A stretch of DNA of 64,000 nt, taken from the NCBI GenBank assembly GCA_965214875.1, contig OZ243980.1, positions 1,612,001 to 1,676,000 on the forward strand, given 5' to 3'. Every line of letters starts with the position of its first letter. Position 1 is the stretch's first letter. The notes under the pieces were generated by a model, which worked only from the letters and a program-made list of their open reading frames with translations, ran no database searches and was not told the origin of the DNA. Source of the stretch: CBDAUN01 sp965214875. Its GTDB lineage: Bacteria; Pseudomonadota; Gammaproteobacteria; Arenicellales; JAJDZL01. A program made the position numbers and the translations under genes. Of this stretch, positions 1 through 9,745 are shown piece after piece.

Positions 1-529
1 GCTTATCAGGGCTTATTTTCTTGCGGTTTGAAGCCAAATCGGAAAGGCGTTTGATTCCAAGTTTGACTTTTGGCCAAGGATGTTGCAACAGATCGTTGCC
101 GAGACCGTGGGCGCCTTGCGTGAGTTTTTCGCTCGGTGCGCCGCGGTTCGAGTGGTAGCACAGCTCGGATAAGAAGCCAAAAATAAAGCCGTAGCCGTTA
201 TATTGGCTCGAGTGGGCAGACACAGATGCCAAATAGTCGTCAGGCTCGATGGAGGTAGCAAGAAAATCTTTTGTCAGGCTGCCGCGACTTTTTCGTGAAT
301 CATCGTGGCTTGAAGGATCGCAATGGTTGGTAATGGCTGCGAATTTGCCGCCCCGGGAGATGCCGAGCCATGTCCCTAGCGATTGCTCATCGCGTCCAGC
401 GAGGATGCCGGGGTGCTCTGGCCAGAAATTTGCGGGCCGGGCAGGTCGGTTGTAATATTCGTCTCGATTCGCGGCAAGGATAAAAGGATATTGCCCATTT
501 TGTTTCAGTGAAAATAGAAGTACGCACAT
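1..529 (-). CDS. NRDE-family (TANGO2-like) protein, 3' end beyond window
   Basis: This gene reads leftward from an ATG at 529 and is still open at base 1, giving 176 visible codons. The translation starts MCVLLFSLKQNGQYPF and continues with AANRDEYYNRPARP, then LAGRDEQSLGTWLGISRGGK. The Asn-Arg-Asp-Glu motif (residues 21-24) and the following GTWLGIS block define the NRDE family, which includes eukaryotic TANGO2. The N-terminal Cys2 is also typical. The biochemical role of the bacterial members is not settled; TANGO2 has been linked to heme and lipid handling. The gene diverges from rlmE with 66 bases between the start codons, so the two probably share a promoter region. Family membership is secure; the function is not. 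Confidence 0.8.
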   Translation of the reverse strand, partial: MCVLLFSLKQNGQYPFILAANRDEYYNRPARPANFWPEHPGILAGRDEQSLGTWLGISRGGKFAAITNHCDPSSHDDSRKSRGSLTKDFLATSIEPDDYLASVSAHSSQYNGYGFIFGFLSELCYHSNRGAPSEKLTQGAHGLGNDLLQHPWPKVKLGIKRLSDLASNRKKISPDK

Positions 530-595
530 CGCGAATTCAAGCATAAAATCGTGTTATAGCGATTATAAGCGCACGTGTATTGGAGTTGGTTATCA

Positions 596-1252
596 ATGGC
601 TCGAAGCGGAAGCCGGAAGCGAAAATCTTCGAATTGGCATACGCGGCAAAATCGCGACCCGTATGTGCGCAATGCACAGCGTAGAAATTTGCGGTCCAGA
701 GCTTATTTCAAACTGGAAGAGATAGACGAAAAGTACAATCTTTTTGCTCCTGGTCAGCGTGTGCTTGATTTAGGCGCATCTCCAGGAAGCTGGTCACAAT
801 TCGTCGCGTCACGTATCGCCCCGAATGGTGTCATCTTTGCGGTCGATCTGCTTGAAATGGCTCCGATCGATAAAGTCCATTTCATCAAGTGCGACATCAC
901 TTCAGAAGATGGGATGGCGAAGGTTCGTGAACAAGTCGATCAGCTCTCTGTAAATCTCGTCATCTCAGACATGGCGCCCAACCTATCGGGAATACGAGCC
1001 GTCGATTTAGCCAATTTTGAGCGTCTACATGGCGCGATGTTTGATGTTTGCCGGCATGCGCTGGCACGAGGCGGATCACTTGTTTTCAAAGTGTTTAGCG
1101 ACTCTGATTCATTGGGCCTAAAGCGTCTATGTCGTGAGATGTTCAGCAGTTGCGATTTCTTCAAGCCGAAGTCATCGCGGGCCCAAAGCAGGGAGTTCTA
1201 TTTGATTGCTATCGGCTATGGGGATTCGCAAACTCCAAGGCTTGAAAAGTGA
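596..1252 (+). CDS. rlmE: 23S rRNA (uridine-2'-O)-methyltransferase RlmE/FtsJ
   Basis: RlmE methylates the 2'-O of U2552 in the A-loop of 23S rRNA using S-adenosylmethionine, a late step in 50S assembly. The 218-residue product has the SAM-binding motif VLDLGASPGSW (residues 57-67) and the catalytic K-D-K-E set in the family positions: K39 in AYFKLEE, D125 in VISDMAP, K165 in LVFKVF and E200 in SREFYL. I chose the ATG at 596, not the upstream in-frame start at 575, because a GGAG lies about 10 bases before it and the resulting N-terminus matches the family length. In many proteobacteria rlmE sits directly upstream of ftsH; here about 6.5 kb of inserted mobile DNA and an autotransporter gene separate them. 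Confidence 0.95.
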   Translation: MARSGSRKRKSSNWHTRQNRDPYVRNAQRRNLRSRAYFKLEEIDEKYNLFAPGQRVLDLGASPGSWSQFVASRIAPNGVIFAVDLLEMAPIDKVHFIKCDITSEDGMAKVREQVDQLSVNLVISDMAPNLSGIRAVDLANFERLHGAMFDVCRHALARGGSLVFKVFSDSDSLGLKRLCREMFSSCDFFKPKSSRAQSREFYLIAIGYGDSQTPRLEK

Positions 1253-1259
1253 TTTTACC

Positions 1260-1297
1260 CAAAATCCGCGTTAGAGATTTTTTTGGGGCGGATTTTG
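1260..1297. repeat. 10-bp inverted repeat after rlmE
   Basis: CAAAATCCGC at 1260-1269 is the exact reverse complement of GCGGATTTTG at 1288-1297, with an 18-base loop holding a run of Ts. It starts 8 bases after the rlmE stop. It could act as a terminator for rlmE or be the edge of the inserted DNA that follows. The long loop makes the terminator reading weak. Confidence 0.3.
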
Positions 1298-1473
1298 CCG
1301 AAATCCGGGGCGCGGAGAGATTTTGGCGTTCGCCGCGGCGATGCCGGGCGGGCTTGCGGGCGTGCCGGAGCCGGAAGAAGCGGCGAGGCGGAACCGGGGC
1401 GAAGGATCAATAATAATCCGCAACGCTCCGGGACGCAGCGGCTTTTCCCGCGATGTTTTTTTTGCGTTTCCGG

Positions 1474-1788
1474 CGGCGCAAATTCGACCGCCACGCCAAG
1501 CGCTGGCGCTACGGCAATGGCATTCTGACAGAGGCGATGTTTTCTAGCGGACGCAAGCTTTTGATAATGCGGGAAAAGACGGCCGGCCGCTGCGAGTTTC
1601 ATCAGTTCTGCTCCAGCGAGCTGAGCGTGGGCGCCCTGAACGTCGAGCTGGCCGAATTCGAGCGCCTCTGCAACGCCTATCGCCCGCACCAGGCACTCGG
1701 GCAAGCGGCGCCCATGAGGCGTATAATGAAAACTTCGACCAAGGCGCGCTTGCCGCCTGAACAGTCTCATATGCATTGAACCGGTACA
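1474..1788 (+). pseudogene. 3' remnant of IS481-type transposase
   Basis: The reading frame from about 1474 contains RRKFDRHAKRWRYG, then after a jump GRCEFHQFCSSELSVGALNV and LCNAYRPHQALGQ. These segments match the intact transposase at 6552-7568, but the middle third with the first two catalytic Asp residues is deleted. The remnant ends with the right terminal inverted repeat of the element (CATTGAACCGGTACA, ending at 1788). No matching left end is visible. The sequence from 1300 to 1470 is not transposase and is not recognised, apart from a weak resemblance to 58297-58430. This is a dead copy marking the left edge of the autotransporter cassette. Confidence 0.75.
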
Positions 1789-1879
1789 CATAAATTTCAA
1801 AAATTCAAGCGGTTGATGTATCATGATGCCTGCCATCTGGTTGGCAATCGCTATCACGAATAAGGAGTCGATCAACATC

Positions 1880-4800
1880 ATGACAGGAAGAATGCAGCGA
1901 AAAGGAAAGAGCCGGCTTAGCTTTCCGCCCCCCCCCCCCTCCTTCAACTAAGGCCGCATAGATTCCGGCCGTCCCGGTCTGGCCGGGCGCTGGTCCCGGC
2001 AATCGCCGTGCTGGCGCTTTGCGCCTCCCCCGCGCATGCCGCGAACGAATGCGGCGACCTCAGCGCCACCGAGAGCTCTCAGACCGTCGTGTGCTCGAGC
2101 GGCCCGGCCGACGACGACTACGCGGCCACCGAGGGCAACATCTTCTACGAGATTTCGGACCGGGATGCCGACTACCGGTTCGAGGTCCGCGAAGGGGTGG
2201 TCATCACGGGGGTGCGCAGCAACAAGTCGCAGGCGCTCGAGGAGGACAACGTCGGCGGCGAGCCCCAGGACGACCACGGCCGGCGGAACTACAGGCCAGG
2301 TGGTGTCCTGGGCGATCCCAAGAATCCCGTGGAGGGGGATCCGCCGCACGCCTTGTACGGCGGCATCTTCATCGACACGGACGAGGAGTTCGACGGCGAC
2401 ATCGCGCTGGAGTCGCGGGCCGACATCACGGTGATGAACGAGCCCTTCTCCACCGACGACCCGAACCTGAGAGGACAAAGGCGCGAGGGCTTGCACGCTG
2501 TCTCCGTCGCCCGCGGCATCAGCGTCGCGCACTACGGCAGGTCGGGCGACCTCGACTTGAGGGTCGGGGGCTCGATCCGCAGTCCCGGGACCGGCGTGTA
2601 CGCCGAGATCGACAGCTTGCACCCCGACAAGGAGGGCAGCATGTTCAGGGACATCGACTTCGTCGGCGACATCGCCATCGATCTGCTGCCCGGCTTGAAA
2701 ATCCTGACCGACGGCGAGGACGGTCATGGCGTGAGCGCGCAAAACTTCGGCAGCGGCGATATCACCATCACCGCGAGGAGGGCGAGGCGCTCCGGCGGGC
2801 CCGACATCCGGACCATGGGCCATGACGCCAGCGGGTTTCAGGTCAGACTGGGCAACCGGCATGACGTTTTCGAAAATGTCGAGGACCGCAATATAAACAT
2901 CGATCTTGAGAATTTCCATATCAAAACCGAAGGCGGCTTCGGCACCGATAGCGGCCGGGATTTCGGGGCTCCCAGAGATTACTCGTTCGAAGGATCCAGG
3001 GGCTTGAAGGTTTACCACTTTACGAAAGGCGCGATGAACATCGCCCTGGCCGGCAGCAAGGTGGAGACCGAAGGCGTGCGCGGCCAGGGCATCTACGCGG
3101 TGTATTTTGCCGACGGCAGGCGAATGAATCAGGATGGCATGCTGCAGAATCACGGTCCCTTGCCTAAGAATACTAACGGCGGCGGGGCTATCAATATCGA
3201 TCTCGCGGACACGCAGATCATGACCAGGGGGAACTATGCGGACGCGATCTTCGGCTATCACGGGTCGAAAGGCGATGTCGATATCGACATCGCTCGCGGC
3301 AGCGAAGTCACGACGGAGGGCGCGAACGCGCATGCCGTCGCCGGCCTGCATCACGGCACGGGCGATGTGATTGTCGATGTTCGCAGCAGCCGCATCGCCA
3401 CGAAGGGCGCGGGGTCGGACGGCATCCGCGGCGGGCACCGCGGCGCGGGGGCCGTCATGATCACGGCCCGGAACGCGGACATCAGGACGGAGGGCTACAA
3501 GGCGGACGGCATCTTCGCCTTCCATCTGGGGGCGGGCGGCACAGTCGATCTGACGAAATACGATCAGGCGGCGCCGGCATCGGAGGCGCCCGGCACCGGC
3601 CCTCGGGAACTTTTCGATGCGGCGCCGGCAGCGGATTTCGACCCGGGTGTAGAACTGCCCCGGATCCATATCGAGGTCGATGGCGGAGAGATCGCCGCGG
3701 CCTGCGCCGGCGAGGAGACGGAAAATCCCGCCCACTGCCGGGGCAGGGGCATCGTCGCCGAGTTCGGCCCTGAAGCGCAAGGCGGCGAGGCCCGGGTCGA
3801 CATCGCCCGGGCGGTGGTCAGGGGCGACCGGGCGGTGGAGTTCAAGGGCGGCAAGGGCATGCTCAAGCTGACCGACAGCCGCCTGGTCGGCAATGTGCTG
3901 TTCGCCGAGGGCGGCTACAACGACGTGCTGAGCATCACGCAAAGGTCCGGCTCCGGGTGGCTGCGCGGCGGCATCGACTTCGGCGATGGCGACGACGCGC
4001 TGAATCTGGACATCGCCCGCGGCCAGCACTTCGCGTTCCACGGCACTATCGACGGGCTGGAGACCCTGACCAAGAGGGGCGGCGGCTTCGCGCGCTTCGC
4101 CGACCCCGTCTTCTTCACCGGCAGCCAGCTGTACCTGGAAGAGGGGCATCTCGTCGTCGCCGGCGGCCTGAACATCGAGCATGGCGAGGTGGTCGTCAAG
4201 GATGCCGGCAAGCTGGTGTTCGAGGTGAAGGGCCGGGGCGACTACGGCAGCATCCTGGCCAGGGAGCTGCGCTTCGCGGACGTGACGGGCGACGGCGTTC
4301 CGTTCGTGCATGTCCAGCTGAGCGAGGACCTGACCGAGGCGGAGGCCGAGGCGGCGAGGGACTGGCTGGTCGCGCGAGACTCGAATAACGACCCGATAAC
4401 GTTCCTGAACCTGATCCGGCTGAGTGCCGGCGGGAAGGTCAGCAAGGGAAAGAATGGGGAGCAAGAGGTCGAGAGCCTGGACATCCGCTCGGGCGGCGAC
4501 GGGAAGGTCGGGACGGTCACGCTCGACCCGCAAGGCCTCGCCGGCACCGGCGTCATCGACCATGATGCGAGGGACCGGATCGCCAGGGTGAAGCTGCCGG
4601 GGACCTTCGTCGGCGGCACCGGCAGTTCCGGCGCGAGCGGTTCCGGCGGCGGGGGCGGTTCCGGCGGCGGCGGAGGCATTCTCGGCCTCGGCCTGCTGGC
4701 GGTGCTGGTGAGCACCTTCCTTGGCGGCGACGAGGCGGACGCGGGCTTTGCCGAATACGGCCTGGGCGCGGCGCGGCCGGCCCAGGTCGCGGCGGCCGAC

Positions 4801-5652
4801 GAGCGCGGCGTCATGGCCTGGCAGGATGCGGCCGGGCAGCCCTACCGGCTGTGGGTGCGGGCCGGCGCCATGCCGATGGCCGGGGTGCCGGGGCTGGGCG
4901 TGTCCGGCGCGGAGGTCGGCCTCAGCCTGCGCGGGAGCGGCGGCTTCCGCCTGAGCGCCTCGGTCGCGCCCGGGGCGGCGCGGGCGGATTCGCTGAAGCT
5001 GACCGCCGAGGGGGCGGCGCATGCGCTGAGCGCCGGCTGGAGCGACGGCCGCCGCTTTGCGGGGCTGCGCCTGTCGCAGGGCGACTTCGAGGCGGAGTCG
5101 GCGCTCGCCAATCCGGCCGCCGGCGGGGCCCTGCTGAGCCGCGCCCGGCTGCGCGTGCGCCAGGCGCAGCTGCGGGCGGGCATGCGCATCGATGCGGGGG
5201 CGCTGCGGTGGACGCCGTCGGCCGCGCTGCGCGCGGGCTCGATCGAGCAGGCCGCGCATGCGGCCGAGGGCCCCGCCCTCAGGGCGGAGGTCCCCGCCTT
5301 CGGGCAGGACTACGCCGGCTGGCAGCTGGGGCTGAGGATGGCCTCGCGCGGGTGGCTGGACCTCGCCGGCGGCGGCAAGTGGCGGCCGCAGCTGAAGCTC
5401 GACACGATCCGCACCTCCGCGGGCGGCGACCGGTCGGCGGGGCTGTCGCAGTCCGACCGGCTCGGGGCATTGAGCTTCACCACGCGGGCCGGCATCCGGG
5501 CGCTGCCCAGGACGGTCAGCTCGCTGAGCTTCGGCGCGAGCGTGAAGGCTTCCGGCGACGGCCGGGCGCTGTGGAAGCTCGGCCTCGCCGGGCTCGAGGC
5601 GGACGGCGAGACGCACTACGCGGCGCTGGCCGGCTACCGGCTGAGATTCTGA
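1880..5652 (+). CDS. Autotransporter-like outer-membrane protein, apparently phase-OFF
   Basis: The open frame from 1921 to 5652 encodes about 1,240 residues that look like a type V secreted protein. A signal peptide core ends in CASPAHA before ANECGD. A long passenger of about 850 residues follows, rich in short beta-helix-like repeats of the form DIxIxxxxSxVxTEGxxAxAI. A glycine-serine linker (about 4620-4680) precedes a barrel-like C-terminal third ending in YRLRF, with the terminal Phe expected of an outer-membrane beta-barrel. No ATG lies in this frame upstream of the signal peptide. The best start, ATG 1880 with AAGGAG 12 bases before it, is one base out of frame across a C12 tract. With 13 Cs the product would begin MTGRMQRKGKSRL, a charged n-region of the long autotransporter kind. 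A GTG at 2008 would lose most of the signal peptide. GC content is far above the neighbours and IS remnants flank the gene, suggesting transfer. The ligand or role of the passenger is unknown. Confidence 0.75.
1928..1939. repeat. C12 homopolymer tract (putative phase-variation switch)
   Basis: Twelve consecutive Cs sit between an ATG with a good AAGGAG ribosome site (ATG at 1880) and the hydrophobic core of a signal peptide (about 1987-2040). From the ATG the present frame reads into Ser-Phe-Asn and a TAA right after the tract. Gain of one C or loss of two would join the ATG to the downstream frame. Tracts of this kind vary by slipped-strand mispairing in other bacteria. Confidence 0.75.
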
Positions 5653-5742
5653 TTCCGGCCGGACCGGAGAACCGGAATTCATCGGCACTAAGGCGCAAAA
5701 ATTTTTCAGACGGAATGGTGCTGGCAGTAAATCCGAAAGAAA

Positions 5743-6105
5743 GTGCCTCGCCATGGCCGCTTGCGCCTTGAGGTTCCTCGACCGCCAGTCGCCGTCCGCC
5801 ATCGAGTCGTTCCCCAGGTCGACGGCGGTGAGTTCATGGCCGATTTCGAAAGCGCCTGCCAGCATTGCGGAATCGAGCCGTTCACGCCGTCCAGAAAACC
5901 GATTTGCAACGGCCGCGTTGAACAGGCCAACGCCGGTCGCTACGAGTCGGTTCTGCGTCGGCGATCTGGCCGGGTTGATGTCGATATAATGCGCTATCGA
6001 CCTCATCAGGCACTCAGAAAATTGACATCCATGCATGCGTGCAATCAGAACTTCGATCAAAATCGCTTGCTGGCTGAAATTCTCAAATGCATTGAACCCG
6101 CGCAC
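5743..6105 (+). pseudogene. Degenerate IS481-type transposase C-terminal half
   Basis: Scattered frames spell ALRFLDRQSP, then QVDGGEFMADFESACQHCGIE, then NGRVEQANAGRYES, then YRPHQALRKL and NQNFDQNRLLAE. These correspond in order to the second half of the intact transposase at 6552-7568 (around its catalytic D240 and E275) but with several frameshifts and more divergence. The end, CTCAAATGCATTGAACC, resembles the right terminal repeat of the element. Together with the remnant at 1474-1788 it brackets the autotransporter gene, so that gene may have travelled between two IS copies. It is certainly not functional. Confidence 0.7.
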
Positions 6106-6410
6106 TCTCACCAGCAATTAAAATCTGAGCCGATGCCAGCTCTGCAAGTGCTGCCGGCAATAAGAGAGTTGTTAATTTGGTGAAGGGAGAGAGTGAATTT
6201 TGACAAATGCTTCATTATGCTCTACTCCAGATTCAAATCGAACTCAGTCGTTGTGCCGGTTTTGATTTCTGCAAAACAGGTTCGTTTTCAAACTGATCCG
6301 CTTCCCGCATGCCACCAATACGGCGCTGCAGATTAATCACGTTTCGTTCTTGAGAACATTTCACGAGTATTGCTTGATGCACGCATTGCGCGGACATGTT
6401 GCGCAATTCA
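6106..6410. other. Non-coding stretch between IS remnant and intact IS
   Basis: About 300 bases without a convincing gene, promoter or repeat on either strand. The last five bases (ATTCA) form the left target-site copy of the IS that follows. Confidence 0.4.
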
Positions 6411-7596
6411 TGTCCTGGTTCAGATACATGCGGGACCGCCCGCTCTTCCCCGAAGGACGCAGTCCGAGGGGAGGAGGCGGGCGCGCGAAAATTTTTCAGG
6501 TAGCATAGTGCCTAACAAAAATCCAACAGCCGAAAGGCGGGAGATAGCGCTATGCAAATCAAATATCCGCACCGCAAATTTTATCGCCTCGACGCGATCC
6601 GCGACGAACTTTCGCCGCAGGCCGCCGAGCGCTTCGACAGTCTCGCGCTGTTCGACCAGCTTCGCCTCGAGGGCGCGACCGAAGCGACCGCCCTGAAGGC
6701 GATCGGCTGCTCCCGGGCGACGCCCTGCCGCTGGAAGCGGCGCCTGCGCGAGCAGGGCGTCCGCGCCCTGGCCAACCGCTGCCGCCGCCCGCGCCGGGTG
6801 CGGCGGCGCCAATGGACCGCCGCCGAGCTCGAGCTGGTGCGCCGGGCGCGGCAGCGCTTCCCGCTGCGGGGGCGCGCCAAGATCCGCGCCGTGCTGGCGC
6901 GCGAGCGCGGCTTCGCGCCCAGCGCCTCCACCACCGGACGCATGATCTCCCGCCTGGTCCGCACCGGCCAGGCCGAGCCGGTCGCGTTCTACTACGGGCG
7001 AACAAAGCCCAGGCGGCGCAAGTTCGACCGCCACGCCCGCCGCTGGCGCTACGGCGCCCGCGGCCGAAAGCCCGGCCAGATGGTCCGGATCGACCATACG
7101 GGCGTCGCCATCGAGGCCGGCTTCTGCGTCAAGGAGTTCAAGGCCGTCTGCCCGGTCTCGAAGCTTTGCTACATGCGCGCCTACTCGCGCGCCACCGCCG
7201 CCTGCGCCTCGAAGTTCCTGGACCATCTGATCCGCCAGGCGCCGTTCGATATCGAGTCGGTGCAGGTCGACGGCGGCAGCGAGTTCATGGCCGAGTTCGA
7301 GACCGCCTGCCAGCGGCGCGGCATCGCCCTGTTCGTGCTGCCGCCCAGAAGCCCCAAGTATAACGGCTGCGTGGAGCGCGCCAACGCGGCCGGCCGCTAC
7401 GAGTTCCACCAGTTCTACGCCGGCGAGCTGAGCGTGGGCGCGCTGAACGTCGAGCTGGCCAAATTCGAGCGCCTCTGCAACGACTACCGCCCGCATCAGG
7501 CGCTCGGACAACGCACGCCCATGCAGGCGTATAATGAAAACTTCGACCAAAGCGCGCTTGCCGCCTGAAAAGTCTCATATGTATTGAACCAGTACA
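6411..7596 (+). mobile_element. Complete IS481-type insertion sequence
   Basis: The element is 1,186 bp. Its left end is TGTCCTGGTTCAGATACATG and its right end, read as reverse complement, is TGTACTGGTTCAATACATAT, so the termini are imperfect inverted repeats starting TGT and ending ACA. ATTCA is present immediately outside both ends, a 5-bp target duplication, which indicates an insertion that has not been rearranged since. It carries one transposase gene. A shorter copy with the same ends lies at 42494-43380, and two older remnants flank the autotransporter gene. The element sits between that cassette and ftsH. Confidence 0.88.
6552..7568 (+). CDS. IS481-type DDE transposase
   Basis: The 338-residue protein has an N-terminal helix-turn-helix region (about residues 30-65, LALFDQLRLEGATEATALKA), a basic linker, and an integrase-type catalytic core. 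The likely DDE triad is D181 (MVRIDHTG), D240 (VQVDGGSEF) and E275 (NGCVERANAAGRYEF). The C-terminal YRPHQALGQRTPMQ block is typical of the IS481/IS3-like rve group. It begins 141 bases inside the left end of the IS and stops 28 bases before the right end. No frameshift is apparent, so it could be active. Its high GC and codon use match the autotransporter cassette better than the neighbouring core genes. Confidence 0.88.
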   Translation: MQIKYPHRKFYRLDAIRDELSPQAAERFDSLALFDQLRLEGATEATALKAIGCSRATPCRWKRRLREQGVRALANRCRRPRRVRRRQWTAAELELVRRARQRFPLRGRAKIRAVLARERGFAPSASTTGRMISRLVRTGQAEPVAFYYGRTKPRRRKFDRHARRWRYGARGRKPGQMVRIDHTGVAIEAGFCVKEFKAVCPVSKLCYMRAYSRATAACASKFLDHLIRQAPFDIESVQVDGGSEFMAEFETACQRRGIALFVLPPRSPKYNGCVERANAAGRYEFHQFYAGELSVGALNVELAKFERLCNDYRPHQALGQRTPMQAYNENFDQSALAA

Positions 7597-7758
7597 ATTC
7601 ATTGCACGCCAATGCACTTATACGTACAATAGGCTGGTTAGGCGGATATCTGCCGAAAGCGACTTGAGTCGGTCGCATTGCAATGAGGCGTGTGCGTCCC
7701 TATCTATTGACCTGACTGCAGTCCGACATCGAACAATACACAGAGCCTTTTTGAACTC

Positions 7759-9687
7759 ATGCTGAGCAATCTTACGAAAAACCTCGTCCTCTGGCTCGTC
7801 ATTGCCATGGTGCTGATGGCGATTTTCAAGAACTTCACGCCGAGCGATTCTGCGTCGACCACCGAACTTAAATATTCTGCATTCCTGCAGGATGTCAAGC
7901 AAGGCCGTGTCGACGAGGTTCTGATTGACGGGCGCACCATCACAGGCATTAAGTCCGATGGTAGCCGATTCATTGCCTATTCTCCAGACGATCCCAAACT
8001 CGTGGATGATCTCGTGTCGGCAGGCGTTACCATCAACGCGAAGAAAGAGGAATCTCCTTCGTTGCTGATGCAGCTGTTTATCAGCTGGTTTCCGCTTCTG
8101 CTTTTGATCGGCGTATGGATTTTCTTCATGCGTCAGATGCAAGGTGGCGGGCGAGGCGCACTTAGTTTCGGCAAAAGCCGCGCGCGCTTGTTGACAGAGG
8201 ATAAAAATCGGGTGACATTCGAGGATGTTGCTGGAGTCGAAGAGGCTAAGGAAGAGGTGTCCGAGCTAGTCGATTTTCTGCGCGGACCTGGAAAGTTCAC
8301 CAGTCTTGGTGGGCGCATACCGCGCGGCGTACTGATGACGGGCAACCCCGGCACCGGCAAGACGCTGCTGGCCAAGGCTATCGCCGGCGAAGCGAAAGTT
8401 CCGTTCTTTTCGATTTCAGGCTCCGATTTCGTTGAAATGTTTGTCGGTGTGGGCGCATCGCGTGTTAGAGACATGTTCGAGCAGGCCAAGAAGAATTCGC
8501 CATGCATCATATTTATCGATGAAATCGATGCGGTCGGCCGTCAGCGCGGAGCTGGCCTTGGCGGCGGACACGATGAGCGCGAGCAAACCTTGAATCAGCT
8601 GCTGGTCGAAATGGACGGGTTTGAGGGCAGCGAAGGCGTTATTGTCATCGCGGCTACCAACCGGCCGGACGTGCTCGACCCCGCGCTGCTTCGTCCGGGA
8701 CGGTTCGATCGCCAGGTTCATGTGCCTTTGCCCGATATCCGGGGCCGCGATCAGATTCTTAAGGTCCACATCAAGAAGGTGCCAGTTGCCGATGCGGTTG
8801 ACACCAGCATCATCGCGCGCGGAACTCCGGGCTTTTCTGGCGCGGATCTTGCCAATCTCGTCAATGAGGCGGCGCTGTTTGCCGCGCGAGCGGGATTAAA
8901 GGAAGTAACCATGGAACAGTTTGAGCTGGCCAAGGATAAAATCCTGATGGGTGTCGAGCGTCGTTCGATCGTCATGCCTGAGGAAGAGCGCTTGAATACC
9001 GCCTATCATGAATCAGGCCACGCAGTTGTCGCAAAATCGCTCGAACACACCGACCCTGTACACAAAGTTACCATTATTCCAAGAGGACGCGCCCTTGGTG
9101 TAACCATGCAGTTGCCGGAAGAGGATCGCTATAGCCACAATCGCGAATATGTTTTGGCGCGAATTGCGGTGCTAATGGGCGGGCGCATTGCCGAAGAAGT
9201 GTTCATGGACCAGATGACCACCGGTGCATCGAACGATTTCGAACAAGCGACAGAACTCGCCCAGAACATGGTTTCGCGCTGGGGCATGAGCGACAGTCTC
9301 GGCACTCGAGTCTACGGAGATAATCAGTCTGAAGTGTTTCTGGGACGCGATGTCACAACGCATCGCAACTTGAGTAATGCTGTGGCAGAGCAGGTCGACC
9401 GCGAAGTTACGCGAATTATCAGCGAGCAGTATGATCGTGCCAGAAGCATCATTGAGGGCAACCGCGACAAGATTGAACTGATGGCTAAAGCCTTGATCGA
9501 ATGGGAAACACTCGAAGCAAGCCAGATCGACGACATTATGGCAGGCAAGAATCCTAGACCGCCGTCATCAGACTCGAAATCCGATACAGAGGCTTCGGAT
9601 AACCATGGGGATTCGGACGATGCTGATCTTGATCCGATCATCAAGCCGAAGCCGCGAATGAACCGGCCAGCAGGTGGTGAAACCTAA
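7759..9687 (+). CDS. ftsH: ATP-dependent zinc metalloprotease FtsH
   Basis: FtsH is the membrane-anchored AAA+ protease that degrades misassembled membrane proteins and regulators. The 642 residues show an N-terminal membrane helix (residues 8-23), a periplasmic segment, a second helix (about 105-125), the AAA+ module with Walker A at 195-202, Walker B CIIFIDEIDAVG (249-260) and the SRH region ATNRPDVLDPALLRPGRFD, then the zinc site HESGH (417-421). The C-terminal tail is acidic and low-complexity, unlike the E. coli tail. One oddity is Asn196 in Walker A (GNPGTGKT), where most FtsH proteins have Pro. No strong ribosome site precedes the ATG. The gene lies directly after the IS; in related genomes it would follow rlmE, and folP, often found between ftsH and glmM, is absent here. 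Confidence 0.97.
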   Translation: MLSNLTKNLVLWLVIAMVLMAIFKNFTPSDSASTTELKYSAFLQDVKQGRVDEVLIDGRTITGIKSDGSRFIAYSPDDPKLVDDLVSAGVTINAKKEESPSLLMQLFISWFPLLLLIGVWIFFMRQMQGGGRGALSFGKSRARLLTEDKNRVTFEDVAGVEEAKEEVSELVDFLRGPGKFTSLGGRIPRGVLMTGNPGTGKTLLAKAIAGEAKVPFFSISGSDFVEMFVGVGASRVRDMFEQAKKNSPCIIFIDEIDAVGRQRGAGLGGGHDEREQTLNQLLVEMDGFEGSEGVIVIAATNRPDVLDPALLRPGRFDRQVHVPLPDIRGRDQILKVHIKKVPVADAVDTSIIARGTPGFSGADLANLVNEAALFAARAGLKEVTMEQFELAKDKILMGVERRSIVMPEEERLNTAYHESGHAVVAKSLEHTDPVHKVTIIPRGRALGVTMQLPEEDRYSHNREYVLARIAVLMGGRIAEEVFMDQMTTGASNDFEQATELAQNMVSRWGMSDSLGTRVYGDNQSEVFLGRDVTTHRNLSNAVAEQVDREVTRIISEQYDRARSIIEGNRDKIELMAKALIEWETLEASQIDDIMAGKNPRPPSSDSKSDTEASDNHGDSDDADLDPIIKPKPRMNRPAGGET

Positions 9688-9745
9688 GATCAGGCGCATC
9701 TTTTTCTGGGGCAAAATTCTGCTGCCTAATGCATTTATTTGCTGA

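Noticed and set aside
1948..6117. A 1,389-codon open frame on the minus strand across the autotransporter region
   Set aside because: It is antisense to a frame with a signal peptide, repeats and a barrel C-terminus. In very GC-rich DNA long antisense frames are expected, and its translation is low-complexity Arg/Ala/Pro with no family features.
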